Below, piece by piece: positions 51,301 to 63,463 of a stretch of DNA of 64,000 bases. Source of the stretch: Acanthornis magna. Its lineage: Eukaryota > Chordata > Aves > Passeriformes > Acanthizidae. Every line of letters begins with the position of its first letter. Positions within the stretch are counted from its first letter, which is position 1. The DNA is taken from assembly GCA_036785705.1 (NCBI GenBank), contig JAWUZG010000036.1, positions 12,457,501-12,521,500 of the forward strand, given 5' to 3'. A model generated the notes under the pieces. The model ran no database searches, was not told the DNA's origin, and saw only the letters and a program-made list of their open reading frames with translations. Made by a program: the position numbers and the translations under genes.

Positions 51301-54300
51301 AGAAGCCACACTATTGGAGATATCACTAGGGAAAAACAGGGAAGTAAATATGTAGCTAATTTATACAATAGAATTCACCATGATAATTACTTTTAGAACC
51401 CATTGTAATATTTGTAAGACTCTTGCTCACAGTCCGCAAACCATTTAAATGCCACAGGCCACAACAATCAAATATGATTTCTCAATGTTTGTAAGCATGG
51501 GCATTGAAACTGAAAAGAATTGCTGCTGCATACATTTTGTATGCTCTGGATTTCCAGTATATCTAGTGCAACTAGAAGCTGATAAAGTTTTAAAAATAAT
51601 AAAAATGAAAGACAGATCTCCTGTTACCTGAATAAAACCTGATCTCATTGTTAAAGTGAAAATTTCTGAAAATCTTACCGAAAATGCTACAATTAGCACA
51701 ATGGATGCATTCTGGAAGAATATGTCCACACACATAAATATGCAGTGCAAAGCCCCACACCAGTATTTCTCTGACCTACAGAGAAAAAAACAACTTGCCT
51801 AAGCCCGTAAATAATGAAGAAGGTCCAAAGCCTTGAAATTAATTATCCTCCTCTTTTTCTCAAATGCAATACATTTCTTCTGTGGGTTAATAGCATTTTT
51901 GGAATTAGAGAATCATATCAGGTAATTAGTTATGCTGTGCAATAAATCTGATAGCTCTCACAGTTAGCAATCAAGGCTCCTCAGCCTGACACCAGAGTAA
52001 AACTTAGATATGATCAGTAGATTTTTGTTTTGGGTTGCAGATAGTTCCTGGCACTGTCTGGTCTACTCTGAACTGGAAGTTAAATGAGAAAGGGCAAATA
52101 TTGCAGACGCAGCAATTGTGTGTTTTGGGACCCTTGTGATGAGTCCAAGTGACTCTACTAGCCTAAGCCTCATTCAGTCATAAAAATAGTTTGCCCTTTC
52201 ATTCCTGAGAGGCAAGTGATCTTATCAAAATGTTCACAGTCTGCTGCCACCCTTCAGGGACGTGCTTTCTAAACAAGTCACCCAGTCTGGGCTAGGAAAA
52301 TCTTTGGGCATTGATTTACACTCAGAATTCAGCTTTTGTAAAGCATGCCACTGAGTTCCTTAGAAACAAAACTAAGGCTTTGCTTCTGGTAGGCTTTTGC
52401 CTGTTTGCACGGTTTTCTGCAAATCCATTTTGACTTTCTGTACTTCAGTTCCAGTGCCTATAAACACAATACAATGTTTATCTACCTCAATTTATGGCTC
52501 TAAATTCTAGCATGGGATAGCATCAAAGGCATTCATTATGGAAATTACTGTACCTGTGAATGCAATCATTTCATATTCCTGTTGCACATTTTTAAGTCTA
52601 CAGCCAGGCAGCAGTGTCGAGGAGTGCAACATGGGCAAACCTATCTTTACTGTGAATGTAAGGTTCAAAAAATACCAAGGGTTATACAAGTAACCTGGGA
52701 TTCTCCTGGGAGCTTTCAAATATAAAACCTTCTTTAATTTTTGCACTAGTGCACTTTGCCTACTGCTGCCATCACTCATCTTTGTTTTTTTTAAATGACA
52801 GTAAAAATTAATGAGAAAGTGAGAATATAAAATTATCAGGAAAAGTATGCATACATGGTTTTGATAGTAGTTTAAATAAATTGCTTGAATTCTATACCAC
52901 AAGGTAGGCATCTACATTGCTTTACTATATCTGATGATCTTCAGCAGCAACAGCTGCTGCACTCAGGGCGAGCTAAAAGATTTTCCTCACAAGTAAAGGT
53001 CTCAATGCAGAAGAAGCAATGAACCGTCAGACTGGTGCTTCAGCTATCCTTGCTCAGCACTTGCTTTAGTGATCTCATTTTACTCCTGCAGATGACACTG
53101 TTGGGAACAAGTGTTCTAAGATTGCTTAAAGAATCATGTGCAAAAGTATCAGTAAAAATAGTTTAATATAAAAGCTACAGCATGACAAGGTTCATTGGCA
53201 AGGTTCATTCTGCTACTTACTAGATGGTTAAAGCACACCGAGGAAAAGCAAACAAAAATCCGGAGCCAGTAAATCCAAACCCCCAAAACAGCCTGGGGCA
53301 GGGAGGAAAGGGGGTGAGAAGGCAAACAAAAGAATAGGGAGGGTAAGGAAAAAAGGGAATACAGCCTAAAAAAGGATAAAAGGGAATATGGCCTCATGGC
53401 CCAAGAACACTTAACAGTACCTTAAACCTACCAGCATTTAACTCAACTTATAACTGAAGTTAAATGATTTAACAAAGGATTCATATAGGATTCGCTATAC
53501 CACAACAGTAACTTACATATGTGACTTACAAATCTAAAGTACCTAAGGATCTAGGAGAGCAGAATTTCTCGTGCATTGGCTACAGCATGCACACACTTGC
53601 ATGCACACAGACAAAAAGAGTCTGTACAAGGTACCTGTGAGAAATTCCCCTCAAAGGTGGTGAAAAACCCACTTGAGATGCCTTTGTGAAGGGTGGAGCC
53701 CCAAGGAGTCATTGGGGGTATCATGGTTTGGAGATCCTCTGAGCACAGCAAGCTTGGGAGTTTCTGAGAGGTCTCACTCAGAGGGGTTTGCTGGTCACAG
53801 CTGCTGCTCCAGGAGAGCTCACAGGGTCTCACTTTGGAGCAGTGTTTGTAGGGCTGCAAGAGAGGGGCTTTGGTCATAACAGTGTTCCATCCTGGCCACA
53901 CTTCGGGTCAGAAGCATCCTTTGAAAGTGTGAGAACAAAAAATATTATCCCACTTGGGTTGTTCAGGCAAAAAAAGTTTGCAAGACAGATCATAAAAAAA
54001 AGGGCAGGAGTTCGTTGGACACTGCAAGTTCCTGGGAGCAGACAGTGTTTCTGATAAGCTTAAGAGGAGCCCAGCCTGGGTGCTATTCATCAGGATCCAT
54101 TTTTAAAAGATTTTATCCTGACATTAGGAATGAGGAATGTATAATCAACACAATATTTGATTGCATTTTACTAGCACTGTATCATGTTCATACAGTAAAA
54201 AAATTATTTTAAATGAAGAAATCATGTTTTACTGACACTGACTTTCAGTTTGTAAGCATATGTGTGTGTATTTAGTCTATATAAGCGTATAAGCTAATGT

Positions 54301-55924
54301 AGCAAAAGAAAGGAAATTTTCATAATATTATATTTTTAATACAGAAAACTAGGTGGCCTTAGTATTCCAATGCTTTTGTTTTGTATCTTTAAAATTTAGA
54401 AGATGCTCTGATAAATTTACTGGACAAAAGCCCAATCTTGTGACAGATTAATATAAAAATAACTTTTTTATCCTACATAAGCTGAGTGCTAAAAAAAACT
54501 CGATTTCCAATATATTACCTTTTACATTAGAAAGACAGATTTTCCAAAGGCTTTTTTTGGTGAAAAGGAACATGTGCTCTGCAGTATTGAGTGCAATTTG
54601 GGACACTTATGCTGATATTCACCTTCTTAAATTTTAGACATCTGAAATTTGGACTTGTGAGTCTAATCTGGTGACCTTGGACTATTTGCATAATCAATAG
54701 AGAAGAGCAGAGTTATGCCAATTCATTGATATATCAATTTTAGTATGAAATAGTCCTTTTTCTAGAGGCAGTTTCTAGGGTGAGTAGCCCAGGCCTCGAT
54801 ATTTATCTTTCAGATATTGAAAGTTAGGGTAGAGAATTGCCATCCTTACCTTGCAAATTACCTTGTCCAGCCTGAGTTTAGAAAAAAACCAGGAAAATAG
54901 AAATTGAAAAAGGTTGTGTTTTATGTTTCTTGAATTTTTCATTCTAGATTAGCTGGCACTCCATGATGAAGAATTAAGGAAGTAAATTGCCAGACAAATC
55001 TACTGAAACATCTTCAATAGAGATCCAATAAGGTCTTCAGCGGAGATCCAATTCTGGTTAATTGTAAAGAAGCCTTTTATCTTACAGAAATTGCTTTAAC
55101 AGACTTGCAAAGAACCAATGCAATACTTCTCACTTTTCATGTATTAGGAAGAAATTTTGATGTGGGATATACTGTGGGGTTTTTTTCTGGGCTCTTTTCC
55201 TGCATAGACACTATTAGTCACTTTTAGAGACAAGACTATTGTCAAGATGGACTTTACCCAGCTACTGTGACAATTCTTACAGCATTGTATTGTCACAAAT
55301 CCATCAGTGTCAGTGCAGTTGCACAAATATGAGGTGAGATCATCATGAGGCAGGGAATTGCTTCCTTCCTCTGCCTGTTGCTGTGTCTATGGCCTAAATC
55401 CACAAGGATAGGCACATTTGCCTGAGGACCTCAATGACCAGACAGTGCTGTGGGACCTGTGATGTGCTAGATAGAGAAGGATCCTGTATGGCTTATTTAC
55501 ATGATTAAATAAAAATGTAATAACTATTACGTGATATTAAAGTATATTTTTAAACTGCTGTTGGAATTCAGATTTTTATTTATCTCTCTCTCTGTAATTG
55601 TGAATTCTCGATGGATAGCAAGTTTTGGATTACTCATTGTATATAAAAGACAATAACATATGGAGAGAAATCCATGTCAAACCCAGGTAACTCAAATACT
55701 TTTTATGTGTTGAAGAAACTGATTTTACTCAGTGTTAAGAAATGAGGGGTTAGGTAGAACATCAGTAGCTACTGAAAGGTAGGCTGCAGAGGAGACAGAT
55801 TTTTCTCTTTCATGCTTCAGAATAGGGTAAGAGTCAACAGATAGAAGATGGAATGAGGGAAATTTCAAATAGATGCGAGGAAAAATATATGTATTCTGTC
55901 AGGATATGAAAGAGGAGGGAGTCT
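45365..55924. other. 10.5 kb non-coding
   Basis: Contains (AAAT)n at about 45641-45656. A plus-strand purine-rich tract at about 53285-53390 holds two copies of AAAAGGGAATA. A GC-richer segment lies at about 53640-53900 and produces overlapping frames on both strands (up to 116 codons). The 134-codon minus-strand frame at 52507-52911 shows no domain. No transposon family was recognised. Confidence 0.5.
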
Positions 55925-56058
55925 GTGGCATTTCCATGCTGGGAGACAATCAAAACCCATCTCTACATTGTCCTGAGCAACCTAGTATCTGACCCTTCTT
56001 TGAGCAGGCAGGGTCTGCAATCAGTGGCCTCTTCTAACATGAATTTCATTGTCATGCT
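55925..56058 (+). mobile_element. CR1 LINE, old 3' fragment
   Basis: Sense-strand remnants of the CR1 3' region are visible: GGCATTTCCATGCTGGGAGA, CAAAACCCATCTCTACATTG, TCCTGAGCAACCTAGTATCT, and CTTTGAGCAGGCAGGGTCTG. They are in the expected order. The AGAGGTCCCTTCCAAC-type end survives only as a trace (CCTCTTCTAACATGA). The copy is more diverged than the other two. A 91-codon frame across it is non-coding. Confidence 0.8.
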
Positions 56059-56887
56059 ATACTTTTCATGGCCATTCACACACAGAATGGGTGTTTCGCT
56101 AGAAAAACCCTGGCATTCTTTAAAGATTTACAAAGGCTTTAAATTCAGTGGTTTACATGCTGATGGAAGAAGCATGCACCCAACAGTTATTCAGTTCTAG
56201 AATGTAAATCTTACTGGATTGTCTGTAAAATATCAAGGCAATCATAACCAAGATATCAGGATCAAAATGGTCTGTATAATTTCTGTACATGACTTTTTAT
56301 AATGGGAAGATGAAGTTTAAAAATAATTTTTGATTAGGTACTTACCTTAGTAATTTAATGTAGCAAATAAAATCCTTAATGGTACACAGTAGTTTTCTTT
56401 TTAATCCCTTCCCTCTTCCTTCCACCTATGGGTTGAGAAAATGGGATTTCTTTTTAAATTATTTTTCCCAATTCTTTCTGTGCATACTTCATTTATCAAT
56501 GACATCATAAATCCGGTATTTAGAAGTGGTGGTTTTGATCATTGGAAGAAACATTTGTCTTTGTGAAACTTTAGACTTTCACCCTGTTATAGCATATGTA
56601 AGAAAAAGAATGCATTTTTATATTTGCCAGCTTAATAATATGTAAGAATGGATCTTCATTTAGTAGCAGTAGGATACCCTGTGCAAAGTGTCAAGCTCTT
56701 ACACTGACAATGATTATTATATTTCATAACAAAACTAAAATTAAATATGAAACAAATCAAAATACCTATAAGTCAAATATTCTGTGTCTTGTACAATAAA
56801 AATATTTTTGATGAACAGGCTTGTAAATTAAAACAAAAAAGATGCTACATACCTTAATAAAATAACATCACAAAAGATGACATCTCT
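56059..56887. other. non-coding, nothing recognised
   Basis: AT-rich sequence without open frames above 60 codons or recognisable repeats. Confidence 0.5.
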
Positions 56888-56927
56888 GTCCTTATAGGAC
56901 AGAGTCCTACAGTCCTTTATAGGGACT
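56888..56927. repeat. cluster of overlapping short hairpins
   Basis: GTCCT-TAT-AGGAC (56888-56900), AGGAC-AGA-GTCCT (56896-56908) and AGTCC...GGACT (56911-56927) are three perfect 5-bp inverted repeats packed in 40 bp. They share arms, so alternative pairings are possible. The outer units also form an imperfect direct repeat. Confidence 0.7.
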
Positions 56928-59900
56928 AGAAAATCAGCAGATTTTGTATAGAAGGGAGACTAAAGAAAAGAAGTCACCATAAATAACTAATATCTTAAAG
57001 AAATCAGTTTGAGTTTTCTGTTTTGAATCCATATTACAGCATTTATTTTGGAGTTAAATCTATTATTTGTGGTTCAAAGTAGATTTTTAAATTGTGTTTT
57101 ACATCAGACTATGTTCTACTATTCACAACATTGTTTTGGTTCCCCTCAGGTGAGTAGAGAAGTGCGAGTGTGCTTCTCTCTCTTCTTTCCTTAGTTTCAT
57201 TGAGTTTATGATTTAAACAACTTTAAAATTTCAAAGCTAATTTGAAACTATTTCCGTGGCATATTCAGCCTATGCTTTGACTTTACAGAAGTATTTTGGG
57301 CAATGTTACAGTTTCATGTGTTTTACTATGGTTATTTCATACAGTTTTTGATTCCACATATTATTAAATCCCTTTTAGTATAATCCTCTTAAAAAGAAAT
57401 ATTATGCAATCAGGTTATACAGCATTTTTTGCTAGTGCAATGGTTATGATATTAGTTTGAGCAAAATCTGACAGTCCTGACATGATCTGAAACATATTTC
57501 AGTTTTCTCACTACCCCAAATTATGAAGGCGGCTCCTAGAGATAGCATTGCCCATCCAGATAAAATTAGTAATTTCAGTTGGTGAGCCATATTTCAATTT
57601 TTAAGACATTAAAAAAGCTTTTAAATGAACTTCTCCATGAGAGAAGCTGTCATATGTAGAACTTCTAAATAAAGATATGCAATAAAGATGGCGTAAAAGG
57701 TGAAGAAGGAAAGGCCTGAAGTCTGCACTTAGAAGGCAAAGTTTGGTCAACATTTAGGGAAATGTCTGGAAAGGAAAGTGGTTTCTGGTGATAATTAAAC
57801 TCCCTTCCTTAAGAGGACCCACAGCAGCAAAGAGTTTGTGGGAGTACAATCTTTCCCTGTCACAGTCCCTTACTGTTTCAGCCTGATCCACATTCCATTC
57901 CATTCTATCATGCAAAGTATCTGCAGGTAATGGCCTGGATACAGGAACAATTCACAGCTAGGAGATCTTTCTAAAAAAGATCTTTCTTTATGAAAAAGAA
58001 ATTTTGGTTTCTTTATAACTATAGTGTAGCTACCTAAACTATGTCAACTGGGACAAAGTGCTTTAAAATCCCAAGCTGCTTTTTGTCCACTGCCACTCAA
58101 GCAATACCCCTATGAGAATACACCTCCTCTCCCATAGGACTGTGTATGTTTTCTGTGGAAATGTGGGATTAGAGAAAACAAGGGATGGGGAGGGACTGTA
58201 CAGTGCCCAGGCCTTGCCACTGTGGAGATTCAGGGTGCAACATGCACCCAAACCAGAGCTCTTCTGCAGCCTGTGCCTATGCCAGGCAATGTTCCACAGT
58301 CTCATAGCATTGCTGGAAGGGTACAGAGGTGCATCTCACAACCAAAGTAAATCCTCATTGTCCTAGTCCCTGCAGATCTCAAGAATATTATCAAATATCA
58401 AGAGCTGGCACTTACACCAGCTGAGTAAACTCAACCATTTTCCAAATGTGATTTGCAATGCAAATACTTACGGATTTCCATTCTTCTCATCCCAAAGCAC
58501 TGGAAAAGGCACATGCAAATATTTAAATTCTAATGTTGAATTTTGCCCCTTTTCCTTGCAGTCCTGCACTTTTTACTCTCAACTTGGGGAATTAAAACGT
58601 TTCCAGTATCTGTACAGCTACTCAAACCACCACCACACACAGTGCATATGAAACAAATTGCACAAGAGGAGCATCATTGTAACTGTCACTGAATCAATTA
58701 CCCTTTTCATTTGTGAAGCATATTTTTAAAAAACCCCAAATGTTGTGAGAAGCAGGCACACAAAAGAGAGAATTTAATTAATTTTTTAAAAATCATGTTG
58801 GGGCAGATCACTGATGTGAAAACTCCTGGAGCCTCTGCTATGTAACCAGGGGATTTCCCAGCTGAAGGTGAGCACAAGGTTCTGAGGAATGAAAGAACAA
58901 AATCGTTCCTTTGTCCTTTCATTTTGAGGATTTTCATAATCCTCATTGAAAAAGGTTCATATACTATATACCTCCAAGGATGTAAAAAATTGCCTCTTAA
59001 AGGAAAAGAAAAAGAAAAAACGAAAGAGAAAATAAAGCTTCTGTGACCTGCTTAAAGCTGGGTAGTAGTTTTGCAATGGAGAGCAGACTGCAGCTCAAAA
59101 TTCTCATCTAGGCTGACACATCCGAGCAGATGAGGGCAGAGAATGGAAGTATTTGGGTCAGTTGGAGCAAAACCAATGGTACTGGGAGAACAGGGGACCT
59201 GAAAACCTGAAGGTGAGTTTTTGACAGCAAGGTAAAGCAAGAAAATGACAATGTGCCTCTGCAGGTAAAATGCAAGGTGTCCTTGGTACACAAGTGCATC
59301 TGAGGATGACAGCATGTCTCAAAGGCTGTTTTGTGGGGGGAGAGAAGAAATGTGGCAACAGAAGCTTCTGTGAGTAGGTGTCAGGCGGTAGTAGAGCCAG
59401 CATCATTGTGGGGGTGAGTATGAGTGTCAGCACTGGGGAGCATAAGAGGGAAGGCTATGAGGAGATGTGATTTGCACTTCAGGAAAAAGAAATATTAAGG
59501 AAACAAAAGAGAAGCAACAGAAGGCAAGCCGAATAGCAGGGGGGAAGCTGGGACTGTGCAGTTAGGTGGAGCAAAAAATCTGCTCCACAAAAAGGCTGTT
59601 GATGAAAAAAATACTAATATTAAAGAAATTGGCTGAAAGACAAGTCACAAATCAAAGAAAGAAGCAGCAAACAAAGGTATCCCTGTAGAGGAGAAAAGTA
59701 ATTCTGGAATAAGAACAGATTTGCGAAAAGTAAACATGAATGAGAATATTATGAGCCTGCAGCAATCTTCAGGAATTATTCCTTATAGTATTTATGTAAC
59801 TATGCAGGATTTTTAAAATGTGGGTCTCAATTTGAATAGAAAATATAATATAATATTTGGGTCACAACCGTTTCCCTTTATCCCACTGCCTTTCATGTTT

Positions 59901-61570
59901 GCATTATACAGTCACAGTATGAAATAAAAAATTCATCCCCCACCACCCACTCACAGTACCTACAATGAATTATCTATAGCTATTATACATTGAGTTTTCT
60001 GAGGCAATGGTGTCTCCCTCCTAGACCTATGTTCCATTTGGTGTCGATTCAAGGAACAAAATATACCTGAGATATGTGTTTCATAAGGGTGCCTCGGGTG
60101 AAAGGGATGATATTGTCAAGAATTTTTTCTTTTTTTAATAATTATCAAAAGATAGGCATTATCTGTGATAATTTGTCTGTGATAAAACAAGTAGTTTCAT
60201 TTGTACAGACCATGTCATGACAGGCAATCTCAGTAGACACAAGGCCCGGACTCTTCAGGCTCTTCCTGATGAATTTCTGGCCTGCAAAGCCATAAGGAAT
60301 AGCCTTTTCCTGCCAGCATCACAGGTAGCACAACTTCACGGTCATGCCTCACTCAACTCCCTCTCTTGCCTCTGAGAAACCACTGTCAAAAAGAGAGCAC
60401 CATTAAGGCCATGTCTTTCACGCGAATTTACCACCTGCCCTGTGTTTCCCTTATCTGGGCTGCCCTGTCCAGGCTGGCACTGGGACCGCCACAGCAGAAG
60501 CAGGGGCAGCTCTTTCCAACACCAGCTTAGGAAGCACCTGGTTAACGGTATCAGTTTCATAATTGAATAGTTTTTGCAGTCGGTTGGAAAGAAGATTTGT
60601 TTCTTCACATTTTGGTTTTATTGGGGAGGGACTATATTCACTGTTACTCTGGAAAGCAGGGCTCATTTCTCTATGTTTCAGAGCAGAGATATTAAATATC
60701 TGTGTTAGGAAGATCAGGCAGGACCTCGAAATTACCTTTCTCCTTATGGCACATAATGAATGGATCCACTCCTTCAGCGCTCAGGAGGCTACAGAATTCA
60801 ATTACTCTATTTCAAAGAGCACCAGCAGCAAGATGCTGCTTCTGACTCGGTGTTTCCAGATGATTAACATTAGTGCAACAGTCTTGTATTCCTGGGCCCT
60901 TACAATGGACTAAAGTGTCATTTTAATCAATCATTTGAACACTGCTTGTGAGTGACACAGGTTTGCACAGTGTTAACTTTAGGTCAGGCTTCACTTGTCC
61001 TACAGACAGATCTAAGAATGGAAAAGAAAAAAGCCTATTGACAAAGTGTTTTATGACTGCTTTTTGGGCACATTCTTCAGAAAGGGTTATGCATGTTCGT
61101 AATGCTAAATGGTGGTGCTACTTCCGCTGAGGGTACTAAACTGTACAGGTGTTTCCGCTACAGGCCAGGGCTAACCTGGGACATCCAGCCCACAGGAAAG
61201 GCATTTTCTCTGCAAATCACCAGCAAATGTCAATGTTTTTCTAATTTTGATTGATAGAAGGAAGAATCTCAAGGATCAGGAGGAATTGGAATCAAATTTC
61301 CCTGAGGATCAGCATTTGTAAACACAGCAATCTTTGAAAAATTGGTATCAGTGTATTTTGAGGAAAGCTACGTTTTTCCTATGAAAAGACCACATCTATG
61401 ATCCCTTAGAGTTCCTTATGGATGATAAAGTGTGCTGAACCTGAGCAGAAGACAAATCAGTTGAATTTGAGATTAATTTCTGACAATGCAAGGCCTACAG
61501 CCATTCATGTTTGTTTCAATAGTTGCAAAGTCTAGAAAGCCCAGGTCCTTTGAGAGGTTTCAGCACAAAT
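56928..61570. other. 4.6 kb non-coding
   Basis: A purine-only stretch lies near 58999-59037, and G-rich sequence at about 59320-59460. The 116-codon frame at 60563-60913 has no recognisable features. Confidence 0.5.
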
Positions 61571-61720
61571 ATGAAACTTTGTAATAAATTTTATGGTGCT
61601 GTTTGCATTGCAGCATGTCTTGGAGCCCTGTTTATTTACTTGTACACCTTACTGAGACAGACACAAATAATGAAAGAGCCAATGCCCCCAAGAAAGCTTG
61701 CACTGAAGGAGACAACATAA
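61571..61720 (+). other. 49-codon open frame with one predicted membrane segment, unassigned
   Basis: From the ATG at 61571 the frame encodes a short basic start (MKLCNKF) and a hydrophobic stretch of about 18 residues (YGAVCIAACLGALFIYLYTL). A polar, basic, proline-containing tail follows (LRQTQIMKEPMPPRKLAL). That is the layout of a small type II single-pass protein. The frame is open for 16 more codons upstream. A CAG preceded by TTTGCATTG near 61610 could be a splice acceptor inside it. I do not recognise the protein, and chance is a real possibility at this length. Confidence 0.15.
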
Positions 61721-63157
61721 TCACCTTTGCAAGCTGGAAAATGTAAAATATTCTCAAGACTTTTAATAGATTATAAGAAAAGGCAAAACAGACTACTCAA
61801 ACAAAACAAAACAGAACAACAACACAAAACAAAACAAAACAAAACAAAATAGTAGATGTAGTCTTTTTCTTATCTTAAACATGTATTTCACTTGCGGAAT
61901 GACACACTTTTAATCCTCTGAGACGAAAGATGAGCTATCTAGATAGTTCACTGTGTAACGGAAGCAGCTGTAGATGAAGAAGCTGCAAGTGGCCATCGCA
62001 AATATCTACAGAGTTGTATGAAAATCCTCTTGAGAGAATAGAATCTATTCCATCTTTCGAAAATTCATAATGATATAAGTGTTTTAATTATCCTCAGATT
62101 ACTTGTATATACATGTATGTATATGTATACATGCCTCTCATGCTTTATTGTCTTAGAACACCGAGAAACAGGATCACAGGATTAAAGCCATGGAATGACA
62201 ACACATATTTAGGAGAATGACAGGGAAGGCCTTTTCATGGAATAGTGGGGAACAAATACTCAAGGCCAAGTTTTCACTCAATTTGAAAACTTTAACTTGT
62301 ATTGGTTTTAGACCACAGTACTTTTCAGCTGTCTGTTGGCATCCCAAAACTTTCTAAGTTTTTTTTGTAGGTACAATATGGACTTAAAGAATATATGATC
62401 AATAGGTAGGTTTTACCCTCTCCTTCAAAAACAGAAATTATAAGGGTTGTGTTATTGCTTTCAAGAGTCACCTGCTGAGCCCACCATGCTGCAGGCAGAT
62501 ATGTGTGAATTAAGCTGAGGTGTGGAGGCAGCCCCTTTGTGGTGCAGCAATGTGAAATATGATTCAGACTCCACTCCCCACTACATGGGATCTACAATGG
62601 TCAGGCAGAAGCCTTCAAAGGCTTGGTACACTTTTAAAAATGAAATCAAGTTTTCTCCTCAGCCACCTACCAGTCTAGATCTAAGCAAGTGCTACAGCAG
62701 GACTGAGCAGGTCACACAGAGCTGAGAACATGCCTGTTTGTCTGTGTCTTGTGTACTTGTCTTGACAAGGCACTGAACCTGAGCAATCAGAATTTCTAAA
62801 TTCTCAGCCAGGCAGGTGGCTTTAGCTCAGAAAACAGTCAGCACCCATCCAGACAGCTCTCCTCTAGGCTACAAGGCACGAAACCCAGGTGATACAATAG
62901 GCCCTCCATGGTACAGCATGTGTGTGATCAAGTGCACCTGGAATCCAGCTCCTAACTAAGCTTCGTTAGCTGTTCTGCAGCAGCAGCCACTTTCTTTAGG
63001 CACCTAGCTAGGAATGATGCCTTCAGGTATTTCTAGCTTTTTACTCTTCATGTATCTGTAACTTGCTGCAGTTTAGTGCTCCTTACAAAGTGCTAAAATC
63101 CTCTGTTCCCAGCACCTTTAGCCAAAACAAGGCTCTCTGGATACAGATTCAAGGACA
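61721..63157. other. non-coding with simple repeat
   Basis: Apart from the AAAAC repeat at 61798-61850 and a TATG/TACA-rich stretch at about 62105-62132, nothing is recognised. Confidence 0.5.
61798..61850. repeat. (AAAAC)n simple repeat
   Basis: Pentanucleotide CAAAA units, interrupted near 61812-61823 and uniform from about 61824 to the end. Confidence 0.9.
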
Positions 63158-63264
63158 TGTTCGTTGCCTTAGGGCCTGAAAATATGTAAACAACTGCGAG
63201 ATGGGGGGAGCAGGCCTGAGGTGGTGAACATCATCACCTGAGGGTGCGATTGGAGAATTAAGGG

Positions 63265-63295
63265 CCAATATGCAAATGGGACAGAACTTATAAAA
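63265..63295 (+). promoter_or_regulatory. LTR core promoter: CCAAT, octamer, TATA box
   Basis: CCAAT at 63265-63269 is followed directly by a perfect octamer ATGCAAAT (63270-63277), the POU/Oct-factor site, and TATAAAA at 63289-63295. The elements are tightly packed and undamaged. Confidence 0.65.
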
Positions 63296-63370
63296 GGTGA
63301 AGGGCTCGTGACCCAGCGTCCATTTTGGGTGTCGTCCCTGACGGGGGCTTTGCTTGTCCGGATGTACCTT

Positions 63371-63396
63371 CAAGGCCTTTGCAGGCCTTGAATAAA
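63371..63396 (+). terminator. LTR poly(A) signal with upstream hairpin
   Basis: CAAGGCC (63371-63377) pairs perfectly with GGCCTTG (63384-63390) around a 6-nt loop. AATAAA begins at the next base (63391-63396). A T/GT-rich stretch follows (63402-63440). This is a standard cleavage/polyadenylation layout for a retroviral R region. Confidence 0.65.
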
Positions 63397-63463
63397 TTGT
63401 CAGCTTTTTATACTCCTAATTTGTCTTGGCCTCTGTTTCAGGTAGCCTGTCTTTTAGGCAACA

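Larger units (their letters stand above)
63158..63463 (+). mobile_element. compact LTR, probably solo
   Basis: About 306 bp begin TGTTCGTTGCC and end AGGCAACA, giving TGTT/AACA inverted termini. The flanking pentamers GGACA (63153-63157) and GGAAA (63464-63468) differ at one base, so a 5-bp target-site duplication is possible but not certain. Inside are CCAAT, an octamer, TATAAAA, and a hairpin next to AATAAA, then GT-rich sequence. That order is U3-R-U5. CpGs are retained (for example CTCGTGACCCAGCGTCC), so it may be younger than its surroundings. No primer binding site follows the right end, hence the solo call. The exact family was not identified. Confidence 0.75.

Noticed and set aside
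52507..52911. 134-codon minus-strand open frame
   Set aside because: No recognisable domain or splice context, and its length is compatible with chance in 64 kb.
53285..53901. Purine-rich tract and adjacent GC-richer block with frames up to 116 codons on both strands
   Set aside because: Overlapping frames on opposite strands with low-complexity translations point to base composition rather than coding. No retroelement termini were found.
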